A program made the position numbers and the translations under genes. From Datnioides undecimradiatus (lineage: Eukaryota > Chordata > Actinopteri > Lobotiformes > Datnioididae): DNA of 64,000 nucleotides. The stretch spans positions 3,200,419-3,264,418 of the forward strand of contig WARS01000036.1 of the NCBI GenBank assembly GCA_008933995.1, written 5' to 3'. Positions 50,171 through 63,789 of the stretch are shown piece by piece; position 1 is the stretch's first letter; every line of letters begins with the position of its first letter. Below the pieces are notes generated by a model that saw only the letters and a program-made list of their open reading frames with translations, was not told where the DNA came from and made no database searches.

Positions 50171-50694
50171 CTGTTGTATTAATCAGTCCTGCAATACAGG
50201 ATTTCATATTCATCAAACAGCTGTCTAAAACCATTTCTAAATCAGTGTTGAATGTTTGAATATTTTGAATTTATTAGGATCATCTTAAATGGATAAGAGG
50301 AGAAACACAAATGGGAAATCTATTAGAAATCCCACCATCAACCCGCAAACTGCTAAATGCCAGTGCAAAGAGCGCCGTGTCTTCGTGTTTTCCTGACCTT
50401 TAAGTATTTGTGTGTTTGATTATTTTCACGTCGCACGTACGAGAGTTTGAGTCAGGCACAGTTATCACCCCTGTTGCTGCGTGATGAATGCAAGCATCTG
50501 GTCAACTAATAAACCAGATCAACAGTAACCATATGTACTTGGACTTAAGGAAGACTGCTTACTAGCAAAGGACCCCCTTCAGCATAAATACTTTTAATAC
50601 ATGGGCTAAAAAGTGAAAACGGGGAAGACAGGAGGGAGTTTAATCTCCTGTCTATGAGATCCAAACCTAAGTCATTCAAATAGAGAAATTCAGA

Positions 50695-51760
50695 GTTGCA
50701 TCCATGGATCATTTCACTGAGACCTGGCTTACTCCTACGGAGCTTAAGACCAATCTACCTATCAGCAGTTTTGGTGCACCGATGAGGCTTGACAGGAAAT
50801 CCCAAGAGGGGGGTGTCTGCCTCTTTGTCGACCAGCGGTGGTGTAAAAACATTGTTGTCAAAGAGAATGTGCGTACTGTGGAAAGTAGGTTGCTATCTGT
50901 GTTTGGGTGTATATACACTCCAAATCCAATGCAAAGAGGGCAGCGACAACTGTCTACACACAGGCAGCACAAACGCTATCCCTCTCTTCTGACGCGTCCT
51001 GTCACATCCTTGTTGACTTCAGTCAATGTAACTCAAATAAAATAGGCACCTTCCTAACTACTGGCCTGAAAAAAAAAAAAAAAATTGATCTTTGTTTTGC
51101 CTCAGTTAAAGGTACATCAAGGTACAAGGTGGGCAGCTTGGACCCCTCTTTGGTTTTCCACTAAAAAACAGGTTAAGTAGCCACCAGAGAAGTAGAGATG
51201 TAGACTGGAAATGCTGTTGAGGAACTCAAGGGAGCCCTTGAAAGCAGAGATAGATCAATTGTTCCACTGGTTTTAAAGAGAGACCTTGAGTGACATCCTC
51301 CTATATTCTATGCTGAAAAGACTCAATCATTCCAACTGAATGTGTGAATATTTTCCCTTGTTAGATAAAGCAGTGGAGGACACACTACACGGGAAACATA
51401 ATGCCTTTCTATATGGTGAGGATGGGGATAAGGCAGAAGACTGAAAAAGAGGTCAGACATGGAATTAAACTAAACTGTAATATAAAAGGAGGAGAGCGTT
51501 CCATGGTAAAGACCTAAAGGCGGTGTGGGATGGCACGAAAGCCGTGACGAACCAGGAAAGGAAAAATAGGTCAATCACCACTGATGGTTTGGATTCAGAT
51601 TTAGAGCTTGCAAAGGGTCTGATTATTTTTTTAAATTCAATTTTTAATGATGAACACAATTTTACAAGCGCGCCTGGTAATCTGTTTGATATACTGACTG
51701 GCGGCGCTGCGGCCTCTGATCAGTGCACGTCCCGTCAGAGCTATGTTTTATAAATGTAAC
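50695..51760 (+). mobile_element. LINE fragment: endonuclease domain to start of RT linker
   Basis: The + strand reads DHFTETWLTPTEL, then GAPMRLDRKSQEGGVCLFVD and QRWCKNIVV, matching the 'TETWL....R.DR...sGK.rGGGvC..vn..WC..v.v' blocks of the apurinic-like endonuclease of L2/jockey-type LINEs. Around 51005-51150 degenerate forms of GDFN and of 'LDLCYGNVK.AYK..PL..SDH' (read as KIDLCFASVKGTSRYKVGSL) follow, split by a frameshift and an A16 run. From 51523 WDGTKAVTNQERKNRSITTD and LAKGLIIFLNSIF match the linker before the RT ('vWdGmKaiTn.k...r......LaneLN.F...F'). The RT itself is absent. Dead fragment, same strand as the host gene. Confidence 0.85.
51069..51084 (+). repeat. A16 homopolymer inside the LINE fragment
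   Basis: Sixteen A interrupt the endonuclease frame. It may be an expanded A run within the degraded element. Confidence 0.9.
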
Positions 51761-52689
51761 AGTAGAGAAAGCCCTGGTCTGACATGATCAATGGTAAATT
51801 TCGATATAATTTCAACATGGTCGACATCAAATCCATTGGCATTCGGCAGCATTCTTTAGCAGGTACCTATGACAGACAGGTATTGGCATGGTCAGTCTTT
51901 ACCAGCTCTGATAACCACATCTCAACTGACCAAACCAAAGGAAATGTTTTCATCTCTTGTCTGGCTGGAGGTAATGGTCCTACAGGGCAAAAAGCAATAG
52001 GATTAAAGGATTTAATTTGTTTCTACTATATAAATGCTTAATTTGCATTAAGTCTTGACTAAACTGCTCAGTAATACTTTATAAACTACTTTGTTGCTGA
52101 TGGTGCGACTTTGTGTTTATGTTTCTACCCAAATGTCCCCTCAAAGGACAATAAAGATCTGTCCTGATCCTCATACCTTGGTGCAAGTGGGCTTGTTTGG
52201 AGCCATGAATACCAAACGGGTGCAGATAAACGCGCATTTGCTCTACTGCTGTCATGAAAATGTTAGCCGGTTAGCTTACACTTGGTGATGAGCGAAATAA
52301 ATTAGAATTGTGCCTTAAGGTCTCGGTTTAGGTCTCATAGTTAGCAGCACTAGTTGTGTTCCGTGAGGTCAGGCACTGAAGACACAGTTTCTCTCTCAGG
52401 TTTAATCCAAAGCCTTTATCATCATTTAGTGCGAACAAGTAGTTTGACACCTATGTAGTAAAGTGAAAAATAAGCTGGTGAATGGGAGTGGACCTCTTAG
52501 TTTCATGCTGGAAAGTGTTTGCAGCCAGTTTCAGGTCAATAATTGTTGAATTTTAAACATTCACAGCAGAGGTAACACAGGCTAGTTGTTTTCCAGCTTC
52601 CTCATCTAACTCTGAAGTTAGATTCGCACAAATCCTAAAATGTCTTTTATTCCTTTCAAATGGCTTATGACGGAATCTTGCTCCAGAAG

Positions 52690-53165
52690 TTTCTGGTGTG
52701 ACTCATCCTCATTCAAGCTGCTTGCACCAGCTGCGATTCAGGGATGATTTCTTACACTGCGAGGGTCAGACTGTGACTCAGACTCAGCGTAAATGTGAGA
52801 TATTCACGTGGCTTTCCTAAGAGCGGTCACTGGATCAGAAGCAGTGTCTGCAGGGGCCGCTGCGAAGCTCATGCTACTGCATCACTCTGCACTGCTTTTT
52901 TGTCCTTAGGCTTGGCATTAAGCAGGAGCTAATCAGCTCCTAACTGCCGGCGTCTTTGGACAGAAACACGCAGAGAGTGTTGTCTAATGTCGGGTTCACT
53001 CGAGTGCTAACTCAGCCCCATCAACACTGCAGCGAGCTGCCAGCAGCCAAAGGAAATCTCATAATCCAGCGGATAATGAACAAAAATCCTGTTTAGCAAA
53101 ATGTGTGAATGACGGTTGAATAATTAATGGTTGGCAGATGAGATATGCAATCTCTAAAGCTGTTG
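52690..53165. promoter_or_regulatory. Candidate intronic regulatory block
   Basis: Repeat-free, with the near-palindrome GGAGCTAATCAGCTCC, CTCATAATCCAGCGG, GAATAATTAATGG and TTGACTC-like AP-1 variants. Homeodomain cores are dense. Enhancer function is inference. Confidence 0.22.
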
Positions 53166-56100
53166 TATGTTTGCACAAGGCGGTAGAGTTTATTGGTTTG
53201 GGGCTTTTTTAAAATTTTTTACTCTCCGTTCATGGGGAAAGTTTTTTTGTAGCACCAGACACAATTGTCAGTCTTAGCCGTGTCCCTCTGTCCTTAATTA
53301 TTTGTTTTCTTGTTTTTATCCCTGTTGTACTCATTGTCTTCTTTATTCAACTGATCAAAAAGAAGTAGAAATTACCCCAAACTTGAGATACACTTTCTAA
53401 CTGCTAGTGAAATCCCTTCAAAATGTCTAAATATATTAATAAAAACATCACAAAGCCCCTCAGCTCGTGCGGAAATAGGAATATTTGAAGCCTGAGGAGA
53501 GGAAATTCAAAGTAAGATCATCTATCCTCAAACAGCTTCTGTAGCTGTACAGCTGTATTTTATAAATGATTCATTTTTTTTCTTTCAGGACTTATATTTC
53601 CATGTCCAGTACCCAGGTTGTGTAAGTAGCAAATGTGCTTGTGCCATTCTGTGCCCCTTTTGTCTTAAAATGTGTGGTCAGGCGCATGTTTGGCGACTTA
53701 GTTATCTTATGGCAGCAGATGTCTACTCAGCCATTGGCAACAAAAACCTGATTTAAGGTCATCAGCACAGTATTTTCCCCAGGGGGAGCATCCTTCAGAC
53801 AGTAAGATATGCCAACATGGGTGGGTTTACCATCTACTTACATTTAGTGTTATACATACAGGGATCCTCCTCACTAGTATTCATCACTACATGCAGTCAA
53901 ATGGAGTTGTTAATGAGACAGAGGAATGGGAAATGGTGGATGGATAGGTTGTATTGCCCGAGGATCATCTTCCTCTTTAGCACCCTTTAAACAGGTGTAT
54001 GCAAACCTGGCTTTTATGGGGAAAGGGATATTACTCTCTGATTTGTTTAGTTCAAGTTACGCCCTAAACACACCTGGTCACATATGATTTAGGAACTAAA
54101 TACAACAATTTTGTCAAAAGTGGCGTTGGACACACAAAAATGCTTAATGCTCTTGTACCATGCGCTTTACACCCTTTGGATGTTCAATCATGGACATGCC
54201 TGCTAACACAGCAACCAACAGCCAACAGTCCTTACTCCCCATCTGCCCTCCTGCCAGATTTCTTTTTCCCAAAAATTAAATTCAAGCAGAACAGTTGATG
54301 TATTGTCAGGCGGGAGGATGTCCAGAGGATATCCAGCGCATGGTGTGTAGATGGTGCTTTATAAGATTATGTAACGAGACTTCCGGGGAGCAATCAGGCA
54401 TCCGAGCTCTGTGAGCGATGTAATGATGCACAAAGAGCCAAGGTTACATCAGGTACAGTTTTTTCTTAATACAGGTGCAGTCATGGACCTTTTGTTTGCA
54501 CCTTGTAGAGACACATTACTGCCTGCAACTGGACTGGTGTGGCAAAAGACTGCACTGAATTGTGCAAAATATGTAGCTCTGAATATTAGCTTGACGCTAG
54601 AGAAGAAGTGTGTGGGTTAACTGTACTGCATGTTTACATATTTGTTAGACATTACATGCATTTACTAAGTACCACACAACAAGTGCCAAACAGCACATGT
54701 TGATGCTTTTAAGATGCACCTGGAGACCAATTTTAGGCTTTTAAATTTAGGCTTTTGATAGTCTGTCTGTTTTTTATTTGATTCCTTGGTTTTTAAATAG
54801 TTAACTAATAGTTAATTCATTAATTAATCACTTACAAAAATATATGTTTTTTAGGGTGATATAGTCCAAGACCCTACATAGCAGATTTTGCATAGCCTTG
54901 AAGATGCTTAATGTTTTATGTTTTTCACTTAGCAGGGAATGAACCTAATATGTCGATAACGTTACCCATTTTTCTACTGAGTGAGCCAATTATACAGAAA
55001 GTATAGATTTACACAGTCTTTAAATACGATCAGTGAGTAATTCACCTATGCAAGAAGCAGTAATACTTTGATGAACTAAATGTTGCATTTAATAAAAGAT
55101 AATTCAGTTTCCCTTACTTTGTTTTTTAAATCCTGAAATAATGACTGGCTTTTAATCAGTTGGAGAAAAAAAATCCCACATTTTCTTTTTGAAATTTTAT
55201 AGTCTCTATCTCAAGATCACTTTACTTTATAGATGTTACAAATTTAAGCCCACATGATGATAAATCCCCACTTCTGTGGGCTCTCTGCCAGACTGAGAGT
55301 CATCTTCACCACTGGGAAAATGCAACTTGACTGTTTGTGTCATAAGCGGCGGCCCAGAGAGATGAGCACACGCTGCAGCTTCTGGGTCAGTGAAAGAATT
55401 CACTAAAATCTGAGGATAACTTTGGGCCTCTGGAGCGTAAAGCAGACTGGGCTCTGACTATGCAGATGGAATATTAAACCACATGTGTTTGATCCAGTTG
55501 GGGAAGCTGATCATGTTGGACTGATTACTCCCAGATGTTTAAAATTTCTTTTTGCAGTTTTTATGTCCAGCTCTTTGCATTTCTCTGGATATTAGGAGTG
55601 AAGCTACTGTCTGTGTCTGTGTCTGAGTATGTCTTAAACTGTCTATACTTATAATTCTATACTCTAAGTGTGTAGGGCTTACCTCAAAAGTTGTTAGACA
55701 TCATTTTCAAACATCATTTATAATCTATATTCTTCAAATTTGGGCATAATATTGTCTGAAAAAAGATAATGTAGTATATCGTTTTTAGTCAGCACTTATC
55801 ACTTTTGCTGGTTAAATGACAAGCAGTGGTGGGTCCTATCAGCTGTCACTATCTGACATTAATTCTGTGAATAACACGATGACAGGCCAAAAAGAAACTT
55901 GTCTAGTTAAAATGCTCCATGCAGCCAGTGTCTGTCCTCAATCAAAGATCTTTTGTGAACACTGTATAACATTATTGTATAAAAGTGTTTAGAGCCGGTG
56001 CTTTGGTTACCAGCTGAGCTTGTTAGGTCATATGCACATATCAATCCAATAATAAAGCATGGGATTTGGATCATACAACAGAAGGTTTTTAAAGCTTTAG

Positions 56101-57399
56101 AGCTGCATGGGTCCTCTCTGCTGCTTTTCTCAACTAATGGAGGTGTGTATAGTTGCATAAAGGGAGAAAACAAAGGAATGTAAATTCTCTTTGGAAATTA
56201 CAAAGCCGTTGACAAAACGCTCATTGGGTCATAGCACATACTTTGAAAAGATGACCATATTAGTTACAATGGCCCAGTTTGAAACGCAACTGGTTTGACG
56301 TGTCTATGAATAAAAGAAAGGCTATTTACAAATCACAATAAATAGTCATTTTGCACCCTCTTTTCCCCATGTCATCTTGTCAGTTTCCTGCCGAATGACA
56401 AGTGCCAGGCTTCAATATCAGACGATGAAGTAAAAATAAAATGTGAGCATGAGTCTGGCTTTAAACTGCACCGTGCAACTAATCAACTGACAGCGGATAA
56501 AAAAGCTGCCAAGAGTAACTATTTTACTTTATCTACTCCTCCATGTTTTTAGCCTGAGGCAACAACCTGTATTCCTTTAGATGCTGAGGAAAAGGTCTGT
56601 GTGGACTTCCATCTTCACTGATCATCAGAGACCCTGATATCACTTTGCAAAGTTCAAGTTCTTTGTTGTCTTATGCCCAGTGACTACAGAGAAGCTGTCA
56701 TTGGCAATGAAAGTCTTAGATCTCAGGCTCCCTCCAACAGCGCTCTTACAGATATAAATACTGTGATGGAAAATGGCTTTGAAAATAAATATATACGTAT
56801 ACAGGTAGTCATACATGTATAAATGTAAAAGATTATGACCATGTTAGGAGGCAGAATGCTCTGATTTGCTTGGCTGAGCAGCATCAAGGGAGATAATTTA
56901 GGAATCACGCAAATGGTCTGCAGGCCTCTGACCGGGTCTGGACCTGGGTTTGCAATCTAGGAGGATATCTTACTTACAATCTTCCTGATAATCTTGCTTG
57001 GGAAGACTGACCTATGATTTAGTGCATTTGATCCCGGTTGGTCTCTTTTTAGAAGTTATCTGATTACATCGGTTTTTATTTTGGGAAAGATAGCAGTCTG
57101 GAGAGAACCGTTTACTACTGACAAGATGTCGCCTGACCAAAATCTAAAAAAGGATGCTAGAAGTGTATCAGGTAGCAGGGCGAGTACATGACTTGAGTTG
57201 ATTTATCAATCTGAGACCTCTGGAGTCTACAGAGCAGAAATCTTTGAGACCCTTTGTACACAGGAGTAGAGGTTTGTCATAATTAGCAGTGACCATAGAG
57301 CATGCTGTTTGTTGGCATACGCAAGTTGAGAACATTCAACGAGTCATGGCGACATGTTGCCACACATTGTGGTGGGTGTGGGGGTGGGTGACTGTGATT
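53166..57399. other. Intron sequence, nothing recognised
   Basis: AT-rich, with no repeat family or exon identified. The frame at 54411-54620 (69 codons) has no domain or splice flanks. Confidence 0.45.
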
Positions 57400-57715
57400 A
57401 GCTGAGGAACATCTCTGTGCTGATGTAGGTGTGGTGAGCCCAGGTCAGGTACTTGGTGATGTGGGCCACAAGGAAATTGAAGCTGGTGACTTTATGCACC
57501 ATAGTCCAGTTGATGGCGTTTTGCTTTAGTTAATGTAAATGTTCAGCTACTCATTCAGTTACAGTGTAACTGTTACACGATCAGGTACTTTGTTTTGCTA
57601 ACGTTGAGGTGGAGACTGATGTCCACATGCCTTGCATAGATGAACCGTTGCAAAGTATTTGCAAACATCATAGTCCTATGGTGCCTCCTCAACGGGGATG
57701 CTTAGTTTATCTGGG
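57400..57715 (-). mobile_element. LINE fragment: end of reverse transcriptase
   Basis: On the minus strand, 57585-57640 reads HLNVSKTKYLIV and 57401-57517 reads INWTMVHKVTSFNFL then VAHITKYLTWAHHTYIS. These match the RT tail 'LnvsKTKemiiDFR' and 'ing..ve.V.SFkFLGvhIt.dLtWthhT.nI' of L2/jockey-like LINEs. A frameshift and deletion lie between the two pieces, the usual G of FLG is V, and a stop ends the second piece at 57398-57400. Dead fragment, opposite to the host gene. Confidence 0.82.
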
Positions 57716-58477
57716 CAAGATGTAGTCATTATCTTTTTCCTTTTGTAGTCCAGTTATAGTACAGACCATATTCCTGGTGTTGGTTCCTTGGTAGAATACA
57801 CTTTGTTTCGGTATTGTTTTTGGTACAGCTAACAGTTCTCCAGAGGATATACCTTGAATACTTGTATTCATTCAAACAGCTATAGTCGTAGACATGTCAC
57901 TGCAGTCAATTACCGAGTCTGTGCACGTGTCCATCTTTTTCCTTCATCATAATTCATCTGATTCATGTTGCCATCTAATAAAGATTATTAAAAAAGTATT
58001 AAATTGGGGGAGGGAGTTTTATTTCGTATCTGTTCAGAAGGCATTATCTGATTATCTGAATAACATCGTATTAGTGGTTCAAACAGTATTTGTATTATTC
58101 TAGTCTCTATCAACAAGCATGACAGAGGAAGGATATAGTATATTAGAGAGGATATTTGATTTGGGTTCAGCAAATTTTTTTCTTCTTTAACACTCGCTGT
58201 GAAACTTGGGCTGAGAATATCCTGCCCACATGGGGTAAATGAATGTGATAGCTGAGCTTCATTTCTTTGCTTGGGCAGCTTGTCTGGAGACCAGGTTCAT
58301 TTTAGTATGCTTTAAACATTTTTACCAGGTTTTCAGTTAAAATACATGGTGTTTTTTAAAACACAGACTCAGCTAAAATGCTAATGAAGCTGCATGGATC
58401 TGAAAATATAACATAATAATGACAGAGGTCATGTTCTCATCTCAAACGATACACGCGTCATGGTTTGAGCAGGAGCT

Positions 58478-58860
58478 CTCTGCTTTCCTGTTTTATTTTG
58501 CGGAGGGTTTTCCCTCATGTGTCTTTGTGTATGTACATGCTTCCTGCATTAATGAGATCATTAGCTTCACCTGTGCCTCGTTGGCCTTCCCTCCCCGGTG
58601 TGTGTGCGCCTCCACATATTGTTTGTCAGTTCCTTTGTTCCCCGTCAGATCGTCAGCTTACGTGTGCTTTACGCCCTCGCTGATTTCCCAGTATTTCCCA
58701 GTGTTCTCCACATTTCTTTGAGGTTTTGAATCTATGTTTCTTCTTGGATTTTCGTTTGGATTATGGACTCTGCCTGCCTTCAACCCTCAGTAAGCCTTTG
58801 AACTGTCTTCTTATCCCTGTGTCTGCATTGGGGTCAAAACTCACTAAGTTTTCCAGTCAA
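58478..58860 (+). repeat. Unclassified pyrimidine-rich repeat, copy C
   Basis: Contains GATCATTAGCTTCACCTGTG, CCTCGTTGGCCTTCCCTCCC, ATATTGTTTGTCAGTTCC, TTTGTTCCCCGTCAGATCGT, TTACGTGTGCTTTACGCC, GTAAGCCTTTGAACTG and GTGTCTGCATTGGGGTC, aligning with copies A and B along nearly the whole length. Same orientation as the other copies. Confidence 0.75.
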
Positions 58861-61800
58861 AACACTCAAAACTTTTAATAATGCCACACATAAAAACAAT
58901 GGAGCTCACTGTTTTGTATCTTTTAACTGTATAATGTTAGGAATTTTGTTTAGAAAGGAAAAAAAGTCCTGCTCTGTACGTGAATTTCGGTTTCCAGCTG
59001 ATGTACAGCACCTGTCCTCAGCCAATGAGAAGTTAGACATGTCTGCCTTTGGGGTGCTCAAAATGGATGGATTCATTTTTATCACTTGGACAAGGGCAAA
59101 GAAAGCAAAGAGTGGCCCTGCTGTGCACACTTCCAACACTGCTGTCCTGACGCCTGAGGGCCCCATTTAAAACCTCTGCCGGCAGGATGCTGCTACAGGC
59201 CTCATAATGCAAAGTCAGTTTATTTGGATAAACTGTGTCAAATGTTAAATAAAGCCTTTAATCTTGATAATGAGATTTAGATTGTGGAGGATTTAAACAT
59301 TGACTAGGCTATGAATATGATGCACCTCAAGAGAAGCTGCAGGCTGTAATTAATGCATATAACTTAATGCAAGTGGTGGATAAATTAATATGAATTGAAA
59401 ATGAGCCTGAAAAAAAAACCCCAGAGGAGTCCAAAAGAGTTCATCATGTGTGATGAGTGTGTACGTGTACGTGCTTTTAAGAAACACAAATGTTCCAACA
59501 GCAGGACCTTGTAATGTGTTGTAAGATGAGTTTTGTCATGCGACGTAAATGTAAGAAATTAATTCTATTTTCATAAGGATACAAAAGTCCAGGCAGTTGG
59601 ACAGAGTACAGAGGGGTCAGGTTTCGAGGCAGAATCTGAAACCTACACAGGCGGGGGCAATAATCAGAGGACTGGAAAGCTAAGGAGGTAATGAGGCGAT
59701 GGGGAACCAGTGAATGGGAAGTTGGAGCAGGTTAAATAATTCCTCTGCTGGGAATAGCAGGCAGCTGCTGGTGGCAAGATCCGAAATGAATGAATGAATT
59801 AGAACATGTAAATAAATGATGAACAAGCAGACTGAAATTAAAAACCTTGACAGGGCCTGTTTATTTAGGATTGGAAGGCAGATTCAGCAGTGATCTTGGT
59901 GAGACGAACAAGGTGACCCAGCCTTCTGTCCCCATGTCACCCGTTCTCTAGAGCTTTATCAGAGCACCTTGAATCGGGCTCCAGACGGCAGCGACAGTTC
60001 CCATGTGCCATAGGGCGGCGGGGGAAAAGGTTAATGAGTAAAGGTTTACAACATAAAATAGAAATAAATTATTAATAACCAATGTACAAGACAAAAAAAT
60101 AAATAGCTTGAATTGATCAAAACATTAATAAATACATCATTAGTTGAGAAAATAGAAGGTTAACAGTTGTTTTTTGGTTTAGAGGTTTTCATAATGATGA
60201 CAACACAAAAATAAGCGCCCTGTTAAAAAGCAATCTGTCAGAGTCGCAGCTGTTGCTACCGCTTTGAAACAAGGCTGGTGATTCTGGGAGATATCTAAAC
60301 CTATTTGCAAGAGGGTAGCAGCAGAAATATGAAGCCATGGGTTTTTATGCATTTTTGTTTTTCATAGAGACCAGTTAAATTGTCTGCATCGTGTTTTCCC
60401 GTCCAGTTTAACGACAGGTGAATCACTTTTTCCGAAGCGTAGTGATTTTAGGCTATTGCCTGGCTATTGTTCCAATAATGGATAGCAGTAGGTTCATCCA
60501 GGTTTGAAGTTTTTCATTCATGGTTTAAAGAAGAAGACGTTGAGCCCGAACAGCTCTGAATTCATATTTTGTTCTTCCTGTCTTTCTTTCCTGGGAATCA
60601 CCTATTCCTGGGAAGGATGCCCATCCTTTACAACATAACTGTCTCAGGGTCTTCAGGTGAAGATGTGTTCAACCATTTTTATGCAGACACTTCCTGTTTC
60701 ATATGTTACGCGGGAACAGTCGCTGTTAGTGATAAGGGGGATCTTTGAGCCTGAACTATTACATATAATTGAAATGCTGGTGAGGAAGAAGTCAATATGT
60801 GAATGCTAATTGAGAGCAATGAGTACGCTCTGACAGTTGGGTTGGCTGCGGTTGCCACTTACTGCCGAGACAAAAATCACTCATCAAGTGTTTTATTGTG
60901 GTTGTCTGACATTGTTTTTATCTGTGGACTGTCGTGTTGACTGGAAATGTTACTTCTGCCTGCTAAGGGGTTCGTAGCTGTGTTGAAGTCATCTTCTATT
61001 ACGGCTGGGCAATCGGAAGTGATTGAGAATAAGGGAAATCTGTCCAGTGAAGTGATTTTTTTCCTTTATCGTGGGTTTTCAGACTGTTTTTGTAAGATTC
61101 CCATGCATACTAATTGTTGAGTCCTCAGTGTGGGTTTTTTGGCTCCCTGCCTTAACTTGAGCTACTTCTTTGTGTTTATTGCACTATGATCAATGACTAA
61201 ATTAAAATGCATTCTGTGTGTTTCTCAGGACTGAATATTTTGTTTAATGTTTTTGGCGTTAACAAAGGATACCTTGGTGGTGACAGTGTTTACAGAGTGT
61301 TTTAGGGATTTCTTTTACCTAATTATTGGGTCTGTTTGGTCCTGAGTGAATTATTGGCTTTTGATGCAGAGCCTGGAATTCCTTGTCAAGCACTTAAGTT
61401 AGTGCAGTGCTTGTGTCCAGTCTGGTAAGTTCACTGTCAATGGAAACTAGCATGTCTCTCGCCTCTGTGCAGCTTGGTGGCTTCAGAGATGTGACTGTTG
61501 TTGAAACCGTGCTGGAGAGTGAATCTGAGCAGTCTTTTGGGGTTTCAGAGCGGAGCTGGTTTTGCCCCTTTTCTCAATGTCTGTGCCGTCTTTGTTGAAG
61601 CACTCAACTGTGTGTTTGTTCCTTCCAGGTCTCTTGATGCACACAGAAAGAAAACAAGAAAGGAAAAAGGGTTTATGAGATGGGGGGAGAGATGTTTTTT
61701 TTGAATCAGTAATGTAGCAGCTGGAGGCCACCATGCTAGATCTCCTGGAATATGTGATTTGTTTTGAAAGACCTGCGCCAGCACCACTGATCGCTGTCTT

Positions 61801-61949
61801 TGCAGTACAAGCCGATCATACTGGAAACGATACTGAAAAGATCATGTATGCAGAGTAAATAACAGACCGTTGTTCTACACGTCAGACATTCATGGAGCTC
61901 TTTTTATTAAGTGAGGAACATCTCAGAGGCCAGAGAGCACACTGGGAGC
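58861..61949. other. Intron sequence, nothing recognised
   Basis: No exon or known repeat. The 59.6-59.8 kb part is purine-rich, without an identifiable element. Confidence 0.45.
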
Positions 61950-62560
61950 TCACTGCCTGAATCTGAATGTCATCCATCTTTGTACGCGGCACTGCATGAT
62001 CGCTCCCCGGGGGGAACCGATACGACAGCGGGAGGGGGTAGTGGCATCTATTATTTTTATCCCAAACACAATCAGTGATAACCTCTGGTGGTGTAACACG
62101 AGCCCGGGGTGTTTAGCTGACTCTTTTGGTTGTGCGCAGCCACCACGCCGTTGGACTGCACAAAGGATCGTCACTGCAGCACTTGAAAGTCTTCGCTCTG
62201 CTTCTTTTTCCAGCACTTGATGTATTTATGGCTTTGAGAGTTTTCACATTCTGTCACAGTCCTGTGTTTGTGCCGTCATATGCAGATGCGCGTCTGGGCT
62301 TGCATGAATATGAGATTTAAGCCCCAGAGCTTTGCATAGAGAGCGTGCCATAACACAATCACATTCATGGCTGTAGAGGATTTTCAATTATCCCACGGGC
62401 CAAGGAGGCGGCAAGCAGCAGCCAAATCAGCCTCCATCCATAAGTCTGTGTGACTGACAGCTCGGCGTTTGGCTCGTGAACAACAGGGTTTATAAGCTGC
62501 ACGTTTTGCACATGGAGAAATGGTTTTAGTGCCCCCAGAGCCTGACATTTATGGCTCCAC
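61950..62560. promoter_or_regulatory. Candidate intronic regulatory block
   Basis: GC-richer than its surroundings, with several CpG (CGGGAGGGGG, GAGCCCGGGG), ATTATTTTTATCCC, CCTCTGGTGGTGTAA (RUNX-like) and CAATTATCCC. Repeat-free. It could be an enhancer or an alternative internal promoter; neither is shown. Confidence 0.2.
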
Positions 62561-63124
62561 ATGTCAATTTAAGAACACGTCTCATGCCGTAAAAATGTTA
62601 TTGATTTGTTTTCGCTTTTCCGGGACGTCAAGGTCTCGTTTGTCATGTGCGGTGGTGTAAAGAGCGAATGCAGTGGAGAGCAGCGCATAAGCTCTAACCG
62701 GGGAGCTGCAGAGATGCTTAAGTTTAGAAGAGAATAGCAGCAATTTTGAATTCTTAGCCCACCTCAGAATTATGGACAATACAAATTCTTGCTTCCATTC
62801 TGAAAGCCCGTTCAGACAAATGAATCTCAGCCTGTCTTATTTCTATTGTAGTTTGCCAAAAGACTGTGTATCCACCCCTCCAGTGCTTCTGTTCAGCGTG
62901 TCTAACTAGTTATATCCTGGGTTGGCAGGTAGAGCCAATGAAGCTGGAGCTCCTGCTTACAGGTTTTTGGGGAGAACTGCTACAGATTTGGAAAAAGAGG
63001 CGTTTGAAGTGTTTTGTGAGGTCACTTGAGTCAGGATTAGTTTGGGCTGAAGTCTACGAGTTTGCGGTTAGAAAGACGTGAGCTCACCAAAGCTCTGCAG
63101 TAACTGGGAGCACGGTGAAGCCTA

Positions 63125-63132
63125 TGACGTCA
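63125..63132. promoter_or_regulatory. Perfect CRE palindrome TGACGTCA
   Basis: The full 8-bp CREB/ATF site occurs in CCTATGACGTCATACGC. A single site in 64 kb is close to chance expectation, though its CpG has survived in methylated, CpG-poor intron DNA. Confidence 0.35.
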
Positions 63133-63789
63133 TACGCACTTGACAGTGTTTGTGTGACTCCTCTCTGTAGGATGGGGAAGCAAACACTGAATACAAATCA
63201 GGTATGTACTACAGCATCTTCAGTTACATGCTGCTGAGCTGAATATGTAATGAAAGTCCAACTTGTTTGGAACGATACATATGGGGAAAGTAAAATTTCT
63301 AATCATAAAGTGACATTACAATTTTTTTTGTCAGTTTTTTTCTCTGTAATTAAAAACAAATATCCCTCTTTTACAGAAACATGATAGAAATCAGTAGGAA
63401 ACTGTGGACCTGTAAACACTAAAACAGACTTTTGACACTAACTTGACTTGAATCCATCACAGTGAATGTCTGTAAAAACAAAGTTCGCCGATCTCAGTTT
63501 TATTTTACTTTAGGGTTCCATTATTTTGTGGTTACTGATAAGAACATTATGAAATACATGGCTTATGTAAGTGTCCAGAGTCTGCTAATTAGCTTTTAAA
63601 AAAACAAACACACTGGAAGACAGAAATGTCTGGAGTGGTGACAAATCTCCATAGCTTGAACTGAAAACAGACAAAAAGTGTGAAGAAGCAGTGGGTTTGT
63701 CGGATCATCAGCCAATGAGGCGAGAAGTAACTGACAGATTCAGAGGAACACTGGTGAAGCAAACGTTGTCCTTTTCACTGTTTCAAATG

